From Methanosarcina sp. MSH10X1 (lineage in GTDB: Archaea > Halobacteriota > Methanosarcinia > Methanosarcinales > Methanosarcinaceae), in contig NZ_SCHL01000012.1 of the NCBI RefSeq assembly GCF_004099695.1, positions 19,960-83,959 of the forward strand: a DNA stretch of 64,000 nt. The letters are read 5' to 3'. A model generated the notes under the pieces. That model saw only the letters and a program-made list of their open reading frames with translations. It did no database searches and was not told the DNA's origin. This document shows, one piece after another, positions 29,941 to 40,051 of the stretch. The first letter of the stretch is position 1, and each line of letters begins with the position of its first letter. Position numbers and translations under genes: made by a program.

Positions 29941-31797
29941 TTAAACCAGAGAGTTAACATCAATTATTAAAATAACGTTTCCATCACCCAGGATTGTTGC
30001 TCCTGCAAATCCTCTGGTGTTCTCGAGAAGCTTGCTTTTGAAGCTCTTAACTATTACCTCCTGTTTTCCAAGCAGTTCATCCACGATTATTCCAATATGT
30101 TGCCCGCGTCTTTCAACCAGAACTGCGAAAATATTATCAGTCCCGTCCATATCAGGCAGCTGAAACAGCCTTCTCAATCTCAGAAGCGGAAGAATTTTAT
30201 TATCTACTAAAATGACTTCCTGCCCCTTGATATGCTTGATTTCCTGAGAGTTGACTTTGATGTTTTTTACAATATTTGTAAAGGGAATTGCGTATCTTTC
30301 CTTCCCCACTCTTATCAGCATAGCCTGGTAAACCGCAATGGTTAGAGGCAGTCTTAATTCGAATCTGGAACCAGAACCAGGTTCTGACTCGATTTTTACG
30401 GAACCTCCAAGGCGTTCAACTCTGTTTTTTACAACGTCCATTCCAATCCCCCTTCCTGAGATGTCGGTAACGTTGCCGGAAGTACTGAAACCCGGAGTAA
30501 AGATCAGCTGCATTACCTCTTTTTTCTGAAGCTGTTCCGCGCTTTCTCCTGAGATAATTCCTTTTTTTAATGCAACGCTTCTGATTTCGTCGATATCTAT
30601 TCCGCGTCCATCGTCCTCAATTTTGATAAGGGCAAAATTCTCCTGCCTTGAAGCTGTAATCAGTATCGTGCCAGTTTCTTTTTTCCCAAGTTCTGCCCGC
30701 CTTTCCGGAATTTCGATTCCGTGATCAACTGCATTTCTTAACAGGTGCACCAGGGAATCTCCAATTTCTTCAAGAATAGTCCTGTCGAGCTTGATTTCTT
30801 TTCCTTTGATTATAAGATCGATTTTTTTATTCTGGGCTCGTGCAAGGTCTCTCACCATTCTGGAATAGATATAGGTTACATGGTCCAGAGGCACCATTCT
30901 TGCCTCGATAACCTCATCTTGAAGTTCTCTTGTCAGTTTATAGAAATCTGAAAGTGCAACCTTGAGCTCCTTGGATCTCAAGTCGCCTGTAAGCTCGTTT
31001 ATTCTGCTCCGATTAATTATGAGCTCACCTACAAGATTCATTAATTTATCGAGCTGTTCGGCACTGATTCTTGAACTCTGGATAGTTTTTGGCTTAAGAT
31101 CTGGTACAGGAGAAGCAAGATTCTTTTCCTCCTTTTCTACTTGATAAACTCCTTTCCCAGTTTTGCAAACTTCCTCTTCAGTCCTGCGAGATTCTTTTTC
31201 AGTTTTATCAGTACTTCTCTCAATTTGATGAAGAGGTTCTGAAGCTCTTTCAGTCAATCCTATTTCTTCATTACTTAAAGCATTCTGATTTTGATTGTCA
31301 TATTCTTCTATAAATAATGGCATGTTTTCATCTAGCGGCTTATTTTCAAATTTTTTTAGTGATGCCTTTCCAGAAGATTGATTTATATTCCTTAGTGTTC
31401 TCAGCAACTCGCCAATGTCAGAATGGGGTTCATATCTATTTTCCGTCTTTTTCTCTCTTTTTCCGGATCTATCCCCATTAATCTCAAAGACGCTTTCCAC
31501 AAGCTTTTCAAGAGAGTCCACACACGCTAAGAGAATATCAATCAAAAAAGAATCAAGAATAAGTTGCTGCGTTCGAAGCCTATCTATCAGACTCTCCATT
31601 TCATGAGCTAACTCGACAATATGTTTGAAGCCCATAGTTGAAGCCATACCTTTGAATGTATGGGCTGCACGGAACAGGGTATTCATCTGTTCCGAATTAT
31701 CGGGGTCTTTCTCAAGTGCAAGCAGGGAATCGCTCATTTCTTTAATATATTTTTCAGATTCTGCTCTGAAAATGTCCATATATTTCGACATATCCAT
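29941..31797 (-). CDS. cheA: Chemotaxis histidine kinase CheA
   Basis: About 618 aa from my chosen start (ATG at 31797; a TTG at 31827 opens the frame ten codons earlier). HPt domain with phospho-acceptor His in A-A-H-T-F-K-G near residue 46. A Glu/Lys-rich linker follows at roughly 150-240. The dimerisation domain is around 245-310. The ATPase domain has N-box L-L-R-N-A-V-D-H-G, G1 D-D-G-R-G-I-D and G2 G-R-G-I-G-M-D-V-V. A CheW-like regulatory domain is at the C-terminus. No typical P2 CheY-binding domain is obvious; the linker may replace it. Central kinase of this chemotaxis system. Confidence 0.95.
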   Translation of the reverse strand: MDMSKYMDIFRAESEKYIKEMSDSLLALEKDPDNSEQMNTLFRAAHTFKGMASTMGFKHIVELAHEMESLIDRLRTQQLILDSFLIDILLACVDSLEKLVESVFEINGDRSGKREKKTENRYEPHSDIGELLRTLRNINQSSGKASLKKFENKPLDENMPLFIEEYDNQNQNALSNEEIGLTERASEPLHQIERSTDKTEKESRRTEEEVCKTGKGVYQVEKEEKNLASPVPDLKPKTIQSSRISAEQLDKLMNLVGELIINRSRINELTGDLRSKELKVALSDFYKLTRELQDEVIEARMVPLDHVTYIYSRMVRDLARAQNKKIDLIIKGKEIKLDRTILEEIGDSLVHLLRNAVDHGIEIPERRAELGKKETGTILITASRQENFALIKIEDDGRGIDIDEIRSVALKKGIISGESAEQLQKKEVMQLIFTPGFSTSGNVTDISGRGIGMDVVKNRVERLGGSVKIESEPGSGSRFELRLPLTIAVYQAMLIRVGKERYAIPFTNIVKNIKVNSQEIKHIKGQEVILVDNKILPLLRLRRLFQLPDMDGTDNIFAVLVERRGQHIGIIVDELLGKQEVIVKSFKSKLLENTRGFAGATILGDGNVILIIDVNSLV

Positions 31798-31865
31798 ATT
31801 TTTCCCTGCCTCGGTTTCAAATATCAACTTTTTTCTTATAAGTTAGCCAGTTTTCTTTATAGACA

Positions 31866-32951
31866 TCAAGTTACTATTTTTATAATTTCTTCAGCCATTT
31901 TATCCAGAGGTAGCACAGAATCTGCCAGTTTTCGTTTCACAATTTCTTTTGGCATCCCGTAAATTACGCATGAACTCTGTGCCTCAGCAATTACTTTTCC
32001 TCCCATTCTTTTTACTTCTTCAGCTCCATCCGCTCCATCGCAATTCATTCCTGTCAGAATCAGGGAAATCACCCTAGAGCCGTAAACAGGAGCAATAGAT
32101 CTGAAAAGAGCATTTACTGAAGGTCTTGATCCCAGCTCTTTCGGGCCGCATGAGAGATGCACGATTTCTTTTTTCCGATTGTTTACGGTCTTCTGTACTA
32201 TTTCCATATGATAGCCTCCGGGAGCTATAAGTACAGTCCCTTCTTCTACCACATCCCCCTCCTGCGCCTCTTTTACCTTAAGAGCCGTTTTCGAATCGAG
32301 CCTCTTACACAGCGACGCCGTAAAACCGGGAGGCATATGCTGTACTACCAGGACTGCGGCAGGAATGTTAGCAGGAAGAGAGCCTATGAGTTTCTCCAGG
32401 GCTCTTGGGCCCCCAGTGGATGCACCTATTGCAAGCACGTTTCTAACGGAACCTATCTCTCTCCGAAACCTGCTCTCTTCTTTTCTCTCTCTCTTTCCGT
32501 TTGCTTCCGGCTTTTCTGATTCCTGCTCTCGCATGCATTCCAGATTTTCAAGGTTAGCTTTTGTAGCTGCCCGGATTTTTCTGCAAATCTCTTCTGCCAT
32601 GTCCGGCATGCTCTGACTGAGAATTCCTTCAGGCTTCTGGATAACATCCACTGCTCCGTATTCAAAAGCTGTAAGCGTAATTTCTTCAGCTCTCTCCCCA
32701 AGGGCTGAAATTATCACAACAGGAGTCGGGAATTCTTTCATAATCCTAGCAAGTGTCTTGAGACCGTCAAGAACAGGCATAACATTGTCTAAAAGAACGA
32801 TATCAGGTGTTAGCTTGCCAATCTTTTCAAGTCCGTCCTTTCCATTGATTGCAGTTCCTACGACCCTGATTTTTGGGTCTTTACTTAAAATATCGGAAAG
32901 GAGCTTGCGAATTAAAGCAGAATCATCAACTATGAGTGCGCGGATAGTCAT
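31866..32951 (-). CDS. cheB: Protein-glutamate methylesterase CheB
   Basis: 361 aa from the ATG at 32951; a GTG three codons upstream is an alternative. Receiver domain at about 1-120 with phospho-acceptor Asp in L-L-D-N-V-M-P. A charged linker at 140-165 follows. The methylesterase domain has Ser in G-A-S-T-G-G-P, His in Q-H-M-P-P-G-F and Asp in N-C-D-G-A-D-G. Removes methyl groups added by CheR. Sits 68 bases upstream of cheA in the same direction. Confidence 0.95.
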   Translation of the reverse strand: MTIRALIVDDSALIRKLLSDILSKDPKIRVVGTAINGKDGLEKIGKLTPDIVLLDNVMPVLDGLKTLARIMKEFPTPVVIISALGERAEEITLTAFEYGAVDVIQKPEGILSQSMPDMAEEICRKIRAATKANLENLECMREQESEKPEANGKRERKEESRFRREIGSVRNVLAIGASTGGPRALEKLIGSLPANIPAAVLVVQHMPPGFTASLCKRLDSKTALKVKEAQEGDVVEEGTVLIAPGGYHMEIVQKTVNNRKKEIVHLSCGPKELGSRPSVNALFRSIAPVYGSRVISLILTGMNCDGADGAEEVKRMGGKVIAEAQSSCVIYGMPKEIVKRKLADSVLPLDKMAEEIIKIVT

Positions 32952-33009
32952 CTCAAGCACTTTTTCGTTAAATGCAATATTTAATCCTTCTTAATACTCT
33001 AACTGCCAA

Positions 33010-33180
33010 TATTTATTTGAAGTTACCAGGATTTGATAATTTTATTTAAATTTGATAATTTTACTTATATCTACTAGTTTTATATATTTGATAACTTTAT
33101 ATATTTAATAATTTTATTTATATTTAATAATTTTATATATTTGATAACTTTATATACTTGATAATTTTATTTACTTTTGA
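33010..33180. repeat. AT-rich imperfect repeat
   Basis: Alternating TTTGATAATTTTATTT and TTTGATAACTTTATATA units, about seven copies, between cheY and cheB. Confidence 0.7.
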
Positions 33181-33251
33181 TGTAGCTTGATATCTGACTT
33201 TACTTAAAGTACTTTTAATAATGGTCTGATTTAACGGAGTCTCAAATAGGT

Positions 33252-33617
33252 CTAATTTGGCTCGGCAATTTTTCGAATTACATCCAGCATTCCATCAGCC
33301 TCAAAGGGCTTTACAATAAACCCCATAGCGCCTATCTTCATTGATTCAGTAATGAGCGCCTGCTGCCCAAGGGAGGAGCACATTACTATCTTTGCCTCCG
33401 GATCCATAGTAAGAAGTTTTTGCAATGCCTCTTTTCCATCCATATCCGGCATAATTATATCCATTAGCACAATATCGGGCTTTACCTCAAGATACGTCTG
33501 AATTGCCTCTTCTCCATCACTGACCTCAGCGACCACTTCATGTCCGTGCATCAGAAGAATGTCTCTAATTACCATTCGCATAAATTCGGCATCGTCCACG
33601 ATCATAACTCTGGCCAT
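33252..33617 (-). CDS. cheY: Chemotaxis response regulator CheY
   Basis: 121 aa single receiver domain. Acidic pair D-D near residue 8, phospho-acceptor Asp in V-L-M-D-I-I-M-P near 52, switch Ser in C-S-S-L near 82 and Lys in V-K-P-F near 103. In archaea phospho-CheY acts on the archaellum through the adaptor CheF, which is not encoded in this window. I use the ATG at 33617, preceded by GGGAG; the upstream TTG would add six residues. First gene of the minus-strand chemotaxis group. Confidence 0.94.
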   Translation of the reverse strand: MARVMIVDDAEFMRMVIRDILLMHGHEVVAEVSDGEEAIQTYLEVKPDIVLMDIIMPDMDGKEALQKLLTMDPEAKIVMCSSLGQQALITESMKIGAMGFIVKPFEADGMLDVIRKIAEPN

Positions 33618-34631
33618 GCATCTCCCTTCTTTCAATCTTGAACAAGCGACAATATCGGATAATATTTCACACTCCTATTTTCTGGAATGTTCCGACACCT
33701 TATTCCCGTGTGTGCCGAATCTCGCCTCTTGCCTGTAGATTCTTCATAAATCAATGCTATGAATCAAAGGACCTCAGTTGAATAACTACTCGCGGTTAAC
33801 AAATGTAACCAGCGAATGTTTTTCTTATTAAGGCAGATCTATCCTAATTATGTAGAAAAATATATACGAGACCTGCTATATTAAACTTTTTTAATTATCT
33901 TTAGCAAATCTAGAGTTAAAAATTTGTCCGGAAGAGCCCGAGAACTGGCACGTTAACAAACTATCCTAAAATTTGTAGTTCCTCTCCGACTTTTCATCCG
34001 AATGTTGACTTTGATTTATAAATTTAAATAAAAATATTAATGATAACACTTTATAAATAAAAATGCTACTATAATTGTTTTAAAACTAATTTAGCCTAAT
34101 TTCCAATCTTTTTATGAAATAATAACACCGGAAATGATACTGTAGTTTAAATAAATAACTTTTATTGTTGTTTATATATTGAAAATATGACTCTAAGTTT
34201 AGCAAATAAATTTATATCCTCTCGGACTTCATATATTACTAAGTAAATTGAGGAATTACTCTCGATGTAATTTGCAGGTCTAAGACTTGCTGAAGATATA
34301 GATGAGAAGATTTCATTTTATACTCTCTTATATCAGATCAGGGAAGATTCGAATTCAATGTTTCTTTAAAAGGATTTCATTTGCAAGAAACTTGTTTACA
34401 AAATCCTTGACAAATCAGCTTATAAAACTTCCTTGAAAATTACTATAAAGCTCCTTTGAAACTTACTATAAAGCTCCCTTAAAAATTACTATAAAGCTCC
34501 CTTGAAAATTACTATAAAATTCCCTTGAAAATTACTATAAAATTCCCTTGACAAAATTAGCTTATAAAAAGCTTCTCTTATAGAGATTCCTTTTACAAAA
34601 TCTCCAAGTTGTCCTCCAGGAGTAGATTTTA
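33618..34631. other. 1.0-kb divergent spacer between cheY and receiver gene
   Basis: Very AT-rich; contains promoters for both directions by position and a 23-base repeat (34429-34555). No gene supported. Confidence 0.45.
34429..34555. repeat. 23-base tandem repeat
   Basis: Five to six copies of CCCTTGAAAATTACTATAAA plus GCT or ATT, upstream of the receiver gene. Confidence 0.8.
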
Positions 34632-35006
34632 GTGCCTGAAATCCTGATTGTTGAAGATAATTTACTTAACCTGACGGTCGAAGCAGACTTACTTAAGTCC
34701 TTTGGATATGAACCGAAGAAGGCGAAAGATGGCTTTGAAGCTCTCGAGATTCTAAGCGAATTGAAATTTGATCTGATATTGCTCGATATGGAGCTCCCGA
34801 AAATGCACGGTCTCGAACTGCTTCAAAAAATTAAACTTAATCCTGAAACCAGGGGTATAAAGGTCGTCGCAGTTACAGGTCACTCCGACCCCGAGAATAA
34901 AGAAAAGTTCCTTAAAGCCGGGTGTTATGCCGTTCTTGCCAAACCCATAAACTTTGGTGATTTTGGTTCACAGGTCACGAAATTCCTTGCAACGGCAGAC
35001 TCCTGA
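34632..35006 (+). CDS. Stand-alone response-regulator receiver
   Basis: 124 aa, GTG start. Receiver domain resembling DivK/PatA-type proteins: V-E-D-N near residue 7, phospho-acceptor Asp in L-L-D-M-E-L-P near 53, Thr in V-T-G-H near 83 and Lys in A-K-P-I near 105. The acidic pocket has E-D instead of D-D. It differs from the CheY at 33252 and could be a second output or a phosphate sink for CheA. No output domain. Confidence 0.88.
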   Translation: MPEILIVEDNLLNLTVEADLLKSFGYEPKKAKDGFEALEILSELKFDLILLDMELPKMHGLELLQKIKLNPETRGIKVVAVTGHSDPENKEKFLKAGCYAVLAKPINFGDFGSQVTKFLATADS

Positions 35007-35372
35007 ATATAGAAAGTAGACATTAAGACAAAAGAGCAGGTGCGAAAACAGAAAAGTAAATTTATCAAGATCTGTCGATAAAAAAATTAATTGCTGGAAA
35101 GTTACCGATTAAAAATTGACACTTAAGATTATAGTTAAGAAACTTACTTAATGAATATTTTAGTCTGGTTTCGACTTTTTAATGAATCAGAAAATTTATC
35201 AATTCAAATAGTCTGTATAAAATAATAGTCTGTATAAAATATCTGGTTGGGAAGATCAGGCAGTTTTCTATAGAGATATTTCCGCCCGTTTACCCCCCTC
35301 AGCAATGCCGCTGATAGGTTTAGTTCAGTTACAGGTCGAAAGGGTACAGAGGCGGAGAAGCTGGAGGTACGG
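35007..35372. other. 366-base leader region of the MCP gene
   Basis: Carries two adjacent copies of AATAGTCTGTATAAAAT (35207-35240), each with a TATA-like core, i.e. a possible duplicated promoter. GGAGGT lies at 35363. No gene seen. Confidence 0.5.
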
Positions 35373-37451
35373 GTGAGAGAAATGTATAAAAACACAAAAA
35401 TAGGTCATATAGTCATAGGTTTTGCTATTCTTCTAATTTTAATTTTTTTTGTTGGGTATACAGGCTATCAGGGTATTAACGATGTTGAAAAAAAGAGCCG
35501 AGCCATTCAAAACATGACCTCTATCATGAATAACATGCAGGGAGCCCTAGCAGCTCAGGAAAATTATGTTATCTATGGTGACCCTGTCTATAAGGAAGAA
35601 ACTTATAAAAATCTTAATCTCGTACCCACGCAGGCAACCATATCCAAAGAAATATATCTTGGCTATCTTGATCCTGTTAATCAGGGCCGAATGGATTCTA
35701 TTCTGAAAACTTCCGATGAGTTTAGAGACAATTTTGACAGTTATGTTGAAGCAAATAATGAAGAAATTATCCTGAGAGCCGACATTGTCTCAAAAGGCGA
35801 GCTTATTTTGCAGGAAGCGGATGAAATCTATAAGGACCAGATGCTCCAATATCAGCAATATCTTGAGAATGGCTCTTCGAGCGAAACCCTCCAGCGAAAA
35901 TTAGCCAATGCTCAGGAAGCCCAGAGGATCAGCCTACTTGCGATGGAAGCCCGAAACGAATATCAGAATTACATTATTGACCCCGAAGACCAGTATGCGG
36001 AAAATTTCGATCGCCTGATGGGGGACATAATCGAAGTTACCGATAATCTGGACGAACAGCTGGCTAGACCTGAAAATCTTGAGCGTGGAAATACAATAAT
36101 TTCCAGTGCCAGAGAGATCCGGACTCATTTTGACCGGCTGGAAACTCTTAAAGAGAGAAAGGCAGTTGAAGTTCAAAACATGGGAATTATAGCTGCGAGG
36201 GTTGAAGGGATTGCTCAGGATGCCAGTGCGGACCAGAGAGAAAGGCTCAACCTTTTGATAACAGACTCTGTAAATAAGATCCTTCTCGTTACACTTCTTT
36301 CAATGCTTATCGGGGCTTTACTCGTTTTCGTAATTCTGAACCTTTATAGGAAGCCCATTTATGAATTGCTTGAGGCGGCTGACAGGATCTCGGAAGGAGA
36401 CCTGAATGTTCAGATAAAAGGGAACTCAAGGAGTGAAATCTCCCAACTCTCACAGGCTTTTAGATCGATGGTTGAGAACCTTCGTGGTTTAATTAAAGAG
36501 ATTCAGGAAAGTTCACTTCACCTTTCTACACTTTCGGAGGAGATGTCTGCTTCCTCCGAGGAAGTAGCGTCAGCATCAAGAAAAATTTCCGATACTGCAG
36601 CTGAAATTTCAAACGGGACAGAAGTGCAGAGCATAAAAATAGTGGATATAACTCATGCAATGCAGGATATGACACATAATATCCAGGAAATTGCAGAAAA
36701 TACTCAAAAAGTTTCCAAAAATACCAATGTTGTCAATAACACTGTAAGTGATATTGGAGATGCTTCAAGAGAAATCCTATTAAAAATGGACCTTATTCGT
36801 TCTTCAGTTGATGAGACCGAGCAAGTAATAATGGAACTGGACTCCAAATCTCAGCAAATTAATGAGATTATAACTCTTATTACCAGGATTGCGGACCAGA
36901 CAAATATGCTTGCACTGAATGCTGCAATCGAGGCCGCCCGGGCTGGCGAACATGGCCGGGGTTTCTCTGTCGTAGCCGATGAAGTCCGAAAACTTGCCGA
37001 TGAATCCGGTCGTGCTGCAAATAACATTTCTAAACTAATTGATGAGATAAGAAGTAGCATCGGCGAAACCGTGGAAAGCATAGAAGCCAGTAAAAAAGAT
37101 GTGCAGGTCGGTTCACAGTCCGTTAACAGCGCGGTTGAAATGGTTGCAGGGATTGTTTCTACAATCAATGAAATTACTAATATGATAGAAGACGTTGCAG
37201 CCGCTACAGAAGAACAGTCCGCATCCATTGAAGAGATAACTTCTACGCTGGAGGATATTTCCTCAATCTCAGAACAATCCGCCGCAGGAACCCAGGAGAC
37301 TGCTGCAGCTCTTGAGGAACAGAGTGCTTCAATGTCAGAACTTGCCAATATGGCCAGCGACCTTTCTTTGCTCGGGGAAAAGATGAGAAAGGCTACGGAG
37401 AAATTTAGGCTTGGCAACTCAAGAGAAGGGCCGGAAAATAAGGTCAGTTAA
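35373..37451 (+). CDS. Methyl-accepting chemotaxis protein
   Basis: 692 aa, GTG start (an ATG three codons later is also possible). Membrane helix at about 10-30, extracytoplasmic helical-bundle sensor at 35-300 (CHASE3-like or four-helix type by pattern), second helix near 305-328, and HAMP at 328-380. A long coiled-coil signalling domain follows with the conserved tip [19 protein letters not shown] near 508. Glu/Gln methylation pairs are plausible in the flanking helices. There is no C-terminal CheR-binding pentapeptide. It is the only receptor in the window, directly followed by cheW. Confidence 0.94.
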   Translation: MREMYKNTKIGHIVIGFAILLILIFFVGYTGYQGINDVEKKSRAIQNMTSIMNNMQGALAAQENYVIYGDPVYKEETYKNLNLVPTQATISKEIYLGYLDPVNQGRMDSILKTSDEFRDNFDSYVEANNEEIILRADIVSKGELILQEADEIYKDQMLQYQQYLENGSSSETLQRKLANAQEAQRISLLAMEARNEYQNYIIDPEDQYAENFDRLMGDIIEVTDNLDEQLARPENLERGNTIISSAREIRTHFDRLETLKERKAVEVQNMGIIAARVEGIAQDASADQRERLNLLITDSVNKILLVTLLSMLIGALLVFVILNLYRKPIYELLEAADRISEGDLNVQIKGNSRSEISQLSQAFRSMVENLRGLIKEIQESSLHLSTLSEEMSASSEEVASASRKISDTAAEISNGTEVQSIKIVDITHAMQDMTHNIQEIAENTQKVSKNTNVVNNTVSDIGDASREILLKMDLIRSSVDETEQVIMELDSKSQQINEIITLITRIADQTNMLALNAAIEAARAGEHGRGFSVVADEVRKLADESGRAANNISKLIDEIRSSIGETVESIEASKKDVQVGSQSVNSAVEMVAGIVSTINEITNMIEDVAAATEEQSASIEEITSTLEDISSISEQSAAGTQETAAALEEQSASMSELANMASDLSLLGEKMRKATEKFRLGNSREGPENKVS

Positions 37452-37479
37452 AAACCTGGAATTAGTTTGAGGAATTCAA

Positions 37480-37992
37480 ATGTTTGAAGAAGCGTTAGAA
37501 GGAGGTTCGAGTCTCCCGGAAAAAAATCTTCATTTAGTGACCTTTGAGCTTTCAGGCGAAGATTTCGGAGTAGACATCATGCAGGTTTCCGAAGTTCTTC
37601 CGGTTCCGAGAATTACCCGCGTTCCCCAGGCCCCGGCATGCATAAAAGGACTCATTAACCTGCGGGGAAAAATCCTCGTAGTGATAGACCTTAACAGGCG
37701 GCTTGGTTTCCCGTCGAAAGAAACTGACAGCCTGTCCAGGATTATCATAGTGGAGGTCAAAGATACGGTCATTGGAATGCTTGTAAATTCCGTAAAGGAA
37801 GTCATGCGCCTGCCTCTCTCTTCAATTGAACCAACCCCTGAGATGATTAAATCGAAAATTAATGCAGAATATCTAACAGGTGTAGGAAAGACAGGGAACA
37901 GGCTTCTTATTCTCCTGAACCTGGCAAGGGTAATTGGAGAAGAAGAGATTGAAGAATTCAATAAGCTATCCTCTCCTGAGGCGAATAGTTAA
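37480..37992 (+). CDS. cheW: Chemotaxis coupling protein CheW
   Basis: 170 aa. Couples the receptor tip to CheA. CheW fold with L-V-T-F-E-L-S-G-E-D-F-G-V-D near residue 14, P-x-x-I-x-R-V-P and G-L-I-N-L-R-G-K near 55. A short acidic C-terminal tail follows. Starts 28 bases after the MCP stop behind GAGG, so the two are in one operon. Confidence 0.95.
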   Translation: MFEEALEGGSSLPEKNLHLVTFELSGEDFGVDIMQVSEVLPVPRITRVPQAPACIKGLINLRGKILVVIDLNRRLGFPSKETDSLSRIIIVEVKDTVIGMLVNSVKEVMRLPLSSIEPTPEMIKSKINAEYLTGVGKTGNRLLILLNLARVIGEEEIEEFNKLSSPEANS

Positions 37993-38017
37993 AAACTTGA
38001 TAGCAAATTTTAAAATC

Positions 38018-39328
38018 ATGCATCCTGTGTTTATATTCCTTTTTGCCCTTATCCTTATTCTATTTTTTACAGCCAGACTCAGGCTGCACCCTTTTCTTAG
38101 CCTTGTTCTTGTATCCGTTTTTACAGGCGCCCTTGCAGGGGAGCCCCTGGCTACGGTTGAAGCAATAACTGAAGGATTGGGCAGCGTTTTTTCCCGTTTT
38201 GCTATTATTATTACCTGTGGAAGCGTCATAGGAATTCTACTCCAGAGCACGGGAGGAATGTCGTTAATAGCTTCTGATATTATACGTTTTTTCAAAAACC
38301 CTTTACTTGCCCTGAATCTTATCGGGTTTCTCTGTTCTGTACCCCTGATGTGTTACATTCTTGCCTATGTTATCTTTATTCCAATAGCTAAAGAGTTAGC
38401 TGCCAGACTCGATAACCCCTCTATTTCCACTGCAACGGCCCTTGCACTTGGAGCTGTTGCCTCATTTAATCTTGTCTATCCTTCACCTGTAATAATCTCG
38501 GCAGCAGAAGAACTTTCAGCCAGTGAGGACAGGCTTTTTATCCTTGGATTTCTTATCGCAATTCCGGTTTCCGTAACAGGTTACCTTTATGCCAGAAGGC
38601 TGGGAATGACTGGATCCGAAACAACCAGAACCGTAAAAAAGAAAGTGGAAATAGGGAATGAAAACATAAAAATTTATAAAACCACTGCCGAAGAACCCGG
38701 AAGGCTTGAGGCTTACTCTCCTATTTTTTTCCCTTTACTCCTGATTTTCTTTCAGGCAGGTTTTGAGCATTCGTATCCTGTGCTTGAATTCCTGGGAGAT
38801 CCTAATATTGCGCTTCTTACAGGAGTTATTCTGTCCATATCTTCCGGCAGAAGGCTCGGATTTTCCGTGCTGAGTGAACTGATCGAAAAAGCTGTGAGGA
38901 GAAGTGGAGTTGTCCTTCTCGATCTTTGCGGAGGAGGAGCGCTCGGTGCAACCCTTGCCATGACAGGAGCAGGTGAAGCGTTAGGCCAGCTTTTCCTGCA
39001 ATTGAGCCTTCCTCATATTCTTATACCTTTTCTTGTAGCCGCAGCCCTTCAAACCGTACAGGGATCAAGGGTTGTAACCATGCTCATTGCACCTTCCCTG
39101 ATATTGCCTCTTGTTCCTGAACTCGGGCTTCCTCCGGAAATCCTTATTCTCTCAATGGCTTCTGGCACTTTTGTATTTTCCCATGTCAACGATCCTTTCT
39201 TCTGGATTTTCGGAGAGCTTGCAGAACTGGAGCCCTCCGAAGTTTTCAGATCAAATACTCTTGGGAATGCCCTTATGGGTGCAGTGAGTCTCCTGCTTGT
39301 ATCTGCTGCTTATGTGCTCTTTTATTGA
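38018..39328 (+). CDS. GntP-family permease
   Basis: 436 aa from the ATG at 38018, which gives a normal hydrophobic N-terminus. The frame is open further upstream and overlaps cheW. About 12 membrane helices. GntP-family features: an early L-x-P-F-x-x-L motif, G-S-V-I-G-I-L-L-Q-S-T-G-G near 68, and P-x-P-V-I-I near 155. A C-terminal H-V-N-D-P-F-F-W motif near 390 is characteristic of gluconate/organic-acid proton symporters. The substrate in a methanogen is uncertain. The 25-base gap to cheW suggests co-transcription with the receptor, an unusual link between transport and taxis. Confidence 0.87.
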   Translation: MHPVFIFLFALILILFFTARLRLHPFLSLVLVSVFTGALAGEPLATVEAITEGLGSVFSRFAIIITCGSVIGILLQSTGGMSLIASDIIRFFKNPLLALNLIGFLCSVPLMCYILAYVIFIPIAKELAARLDNPSISTATALALGAVASFNLVYPSPVIISAAEELSASEDRLFILGFLIAIPVSVTGYLYARRLGMTGSETTRTVKKKVEIGNENIKIYKTTAEEPGRLEAYSPIFFPLLLIFFQAGFEHSYPVLEFLGDPNIALLTGVILSISSGRRLGFSVLSELIEKAVRRSGVVLLDLCGGGALGATLAMTGAGEALGQLFLQLSLPHILIPFLVAAALQTVQGSRVVTMLIAPSLILPLVPELGLPPEILILSMASGTFVFSHVNDPFFWIFGELAELEPSEVFRSNTLGNALMGAVSLLLVSAAYVLFY

Positions 39329-39448
39329 GAATTTTTCTTTCACTGGAAACCTTCTCTTACTCGGATATGATCCTTATTCTTCCAGTCTTCTTTCTTCCGG
39401 ATCTTCTATTTTTTCTGATTTGCCTGAAGCACAACTATAGTTTTATAA

Positions 39449-39464
39449 TTTGGTGTGTGGCAAA
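39449..39464. promoter_or_regulatory. Operator upstream of DtxR-family gene
   Basis: TTTGGTGTGTGGCAAA, an imperfect dyad just upstream of the TATA box ATATATACC (39467-39475). Resembles the palindromes after the gene, so autoregulation is likely. Confidence 0.5.
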
Positions 39465-39495
39465 CAATATATACCGGTTTTTTATATTCCTGTAT

Positions 39496-39957
39496 ATGAA
39501 TGAGCAGAGTTATCCTGAGTTTACAGGCCTTGAACTCTCCCCGAGAAAGGTAGACTATCTTAAGTTCATTCTTGAAAGAGGAGGCACTGCAAAAACCACC
39601 GAGATTTCCTCAGGCATGCAGGTCGATCCTTCAACTACAAGCAAAACCTTAAACGAGCTTGCAAGTGCCGGCTATCTGAACCATGTTCCCTACAGGGGTG
39701 TGAACCTGACGGAGCTGGGGAAGGCATATACGCAATTTCTCGTCCGAAGGCACAGGATTCTCAGTCTTCTTTTAACTCACTACGGCCTGTCCTCGGAGGA
39801 AGCATGTGATGAAGTTTCGCGCTTTGAAGCATTCGTCTCCAGGGGGGCTGTAAATAAAATCTGCAGCTCGATGGGCCATCCTATGTTCGGGGTATGTGGT
39901 GAAATAAGTCATGAAAAATGCCTGCATGAGGAAAACCATCATTCAATGCCGAAATAA
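39496..39957 (+). CDS. DtxR/MntR-family metal-dependent repressor
   Basis: 153 aa from the ATG at 39496. The frame is open from 39325, but that part encodes an unrelated hydrophobic string. A winged HTH at about 12-75 (T-A-K-T-T-E-I-S-S-G-M-Q and T-T-S-K-T-L-N-E-L) is followed by a helical metal-binding/dimerisation domain with H-R-I-L, E-A-C-D-E-V and H-P-M-F near 137. The C-terminus is rich in Cys and His (C-G-E-I-S-H-E-K-C-L-H). Lies between an upstream operator and three downstream palindromes in front of a zinc-type importer. It is probably the zinc (or manganese/iron) sensor of that importer. The TATA box is about 25 bases upstream: leaderless mRNA. Confidence 0.85.
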   Translation: MNEQSYPEFTGLELSPRKVDYLKFILERGGTAKTTEISSGMQVDPSTTSKTLNELASAGYLNHVPYRGVNLTELGKAYTQFLVRRHRILSLLLTHYGLSSEEACDEVSRFEAFVSRGAVNKICSSMGHPMFGVCGEISHEKCLHEENHHSMPK

Positions 39958-39958
39958 A

Positions 39959-39975
39959 TTTGGGGTTACACCAAA
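39959..39975. promoter_or_regulatory. Palindromic operator 1 before znuA
   Basis: TTTGGGGTTACACCAAA, dyad TTTGG-N7-CCAAA, immediately after the regulator stop codon. Confidence 0.6.
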
Positions 39976-39998
39976 AAAATTTCCTTGTATCTCAAAAG

Positions 39999-40015
39999 TT
40001 TGGGGCATACCCAAA
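39999..40015. promoter_or_regulatory. Palindromic operator 2 before znuA
   Basis: TTTGGGGCATACCCAAA, dyad TTTGGG-N5-CCCAAA, 40 bases (about four helical turns) after operator 1. Confidence 0.7.
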
Positions 40016-40051
40016 TTCTGGATATTACGGACTCCTGACGCAATAATAAAC

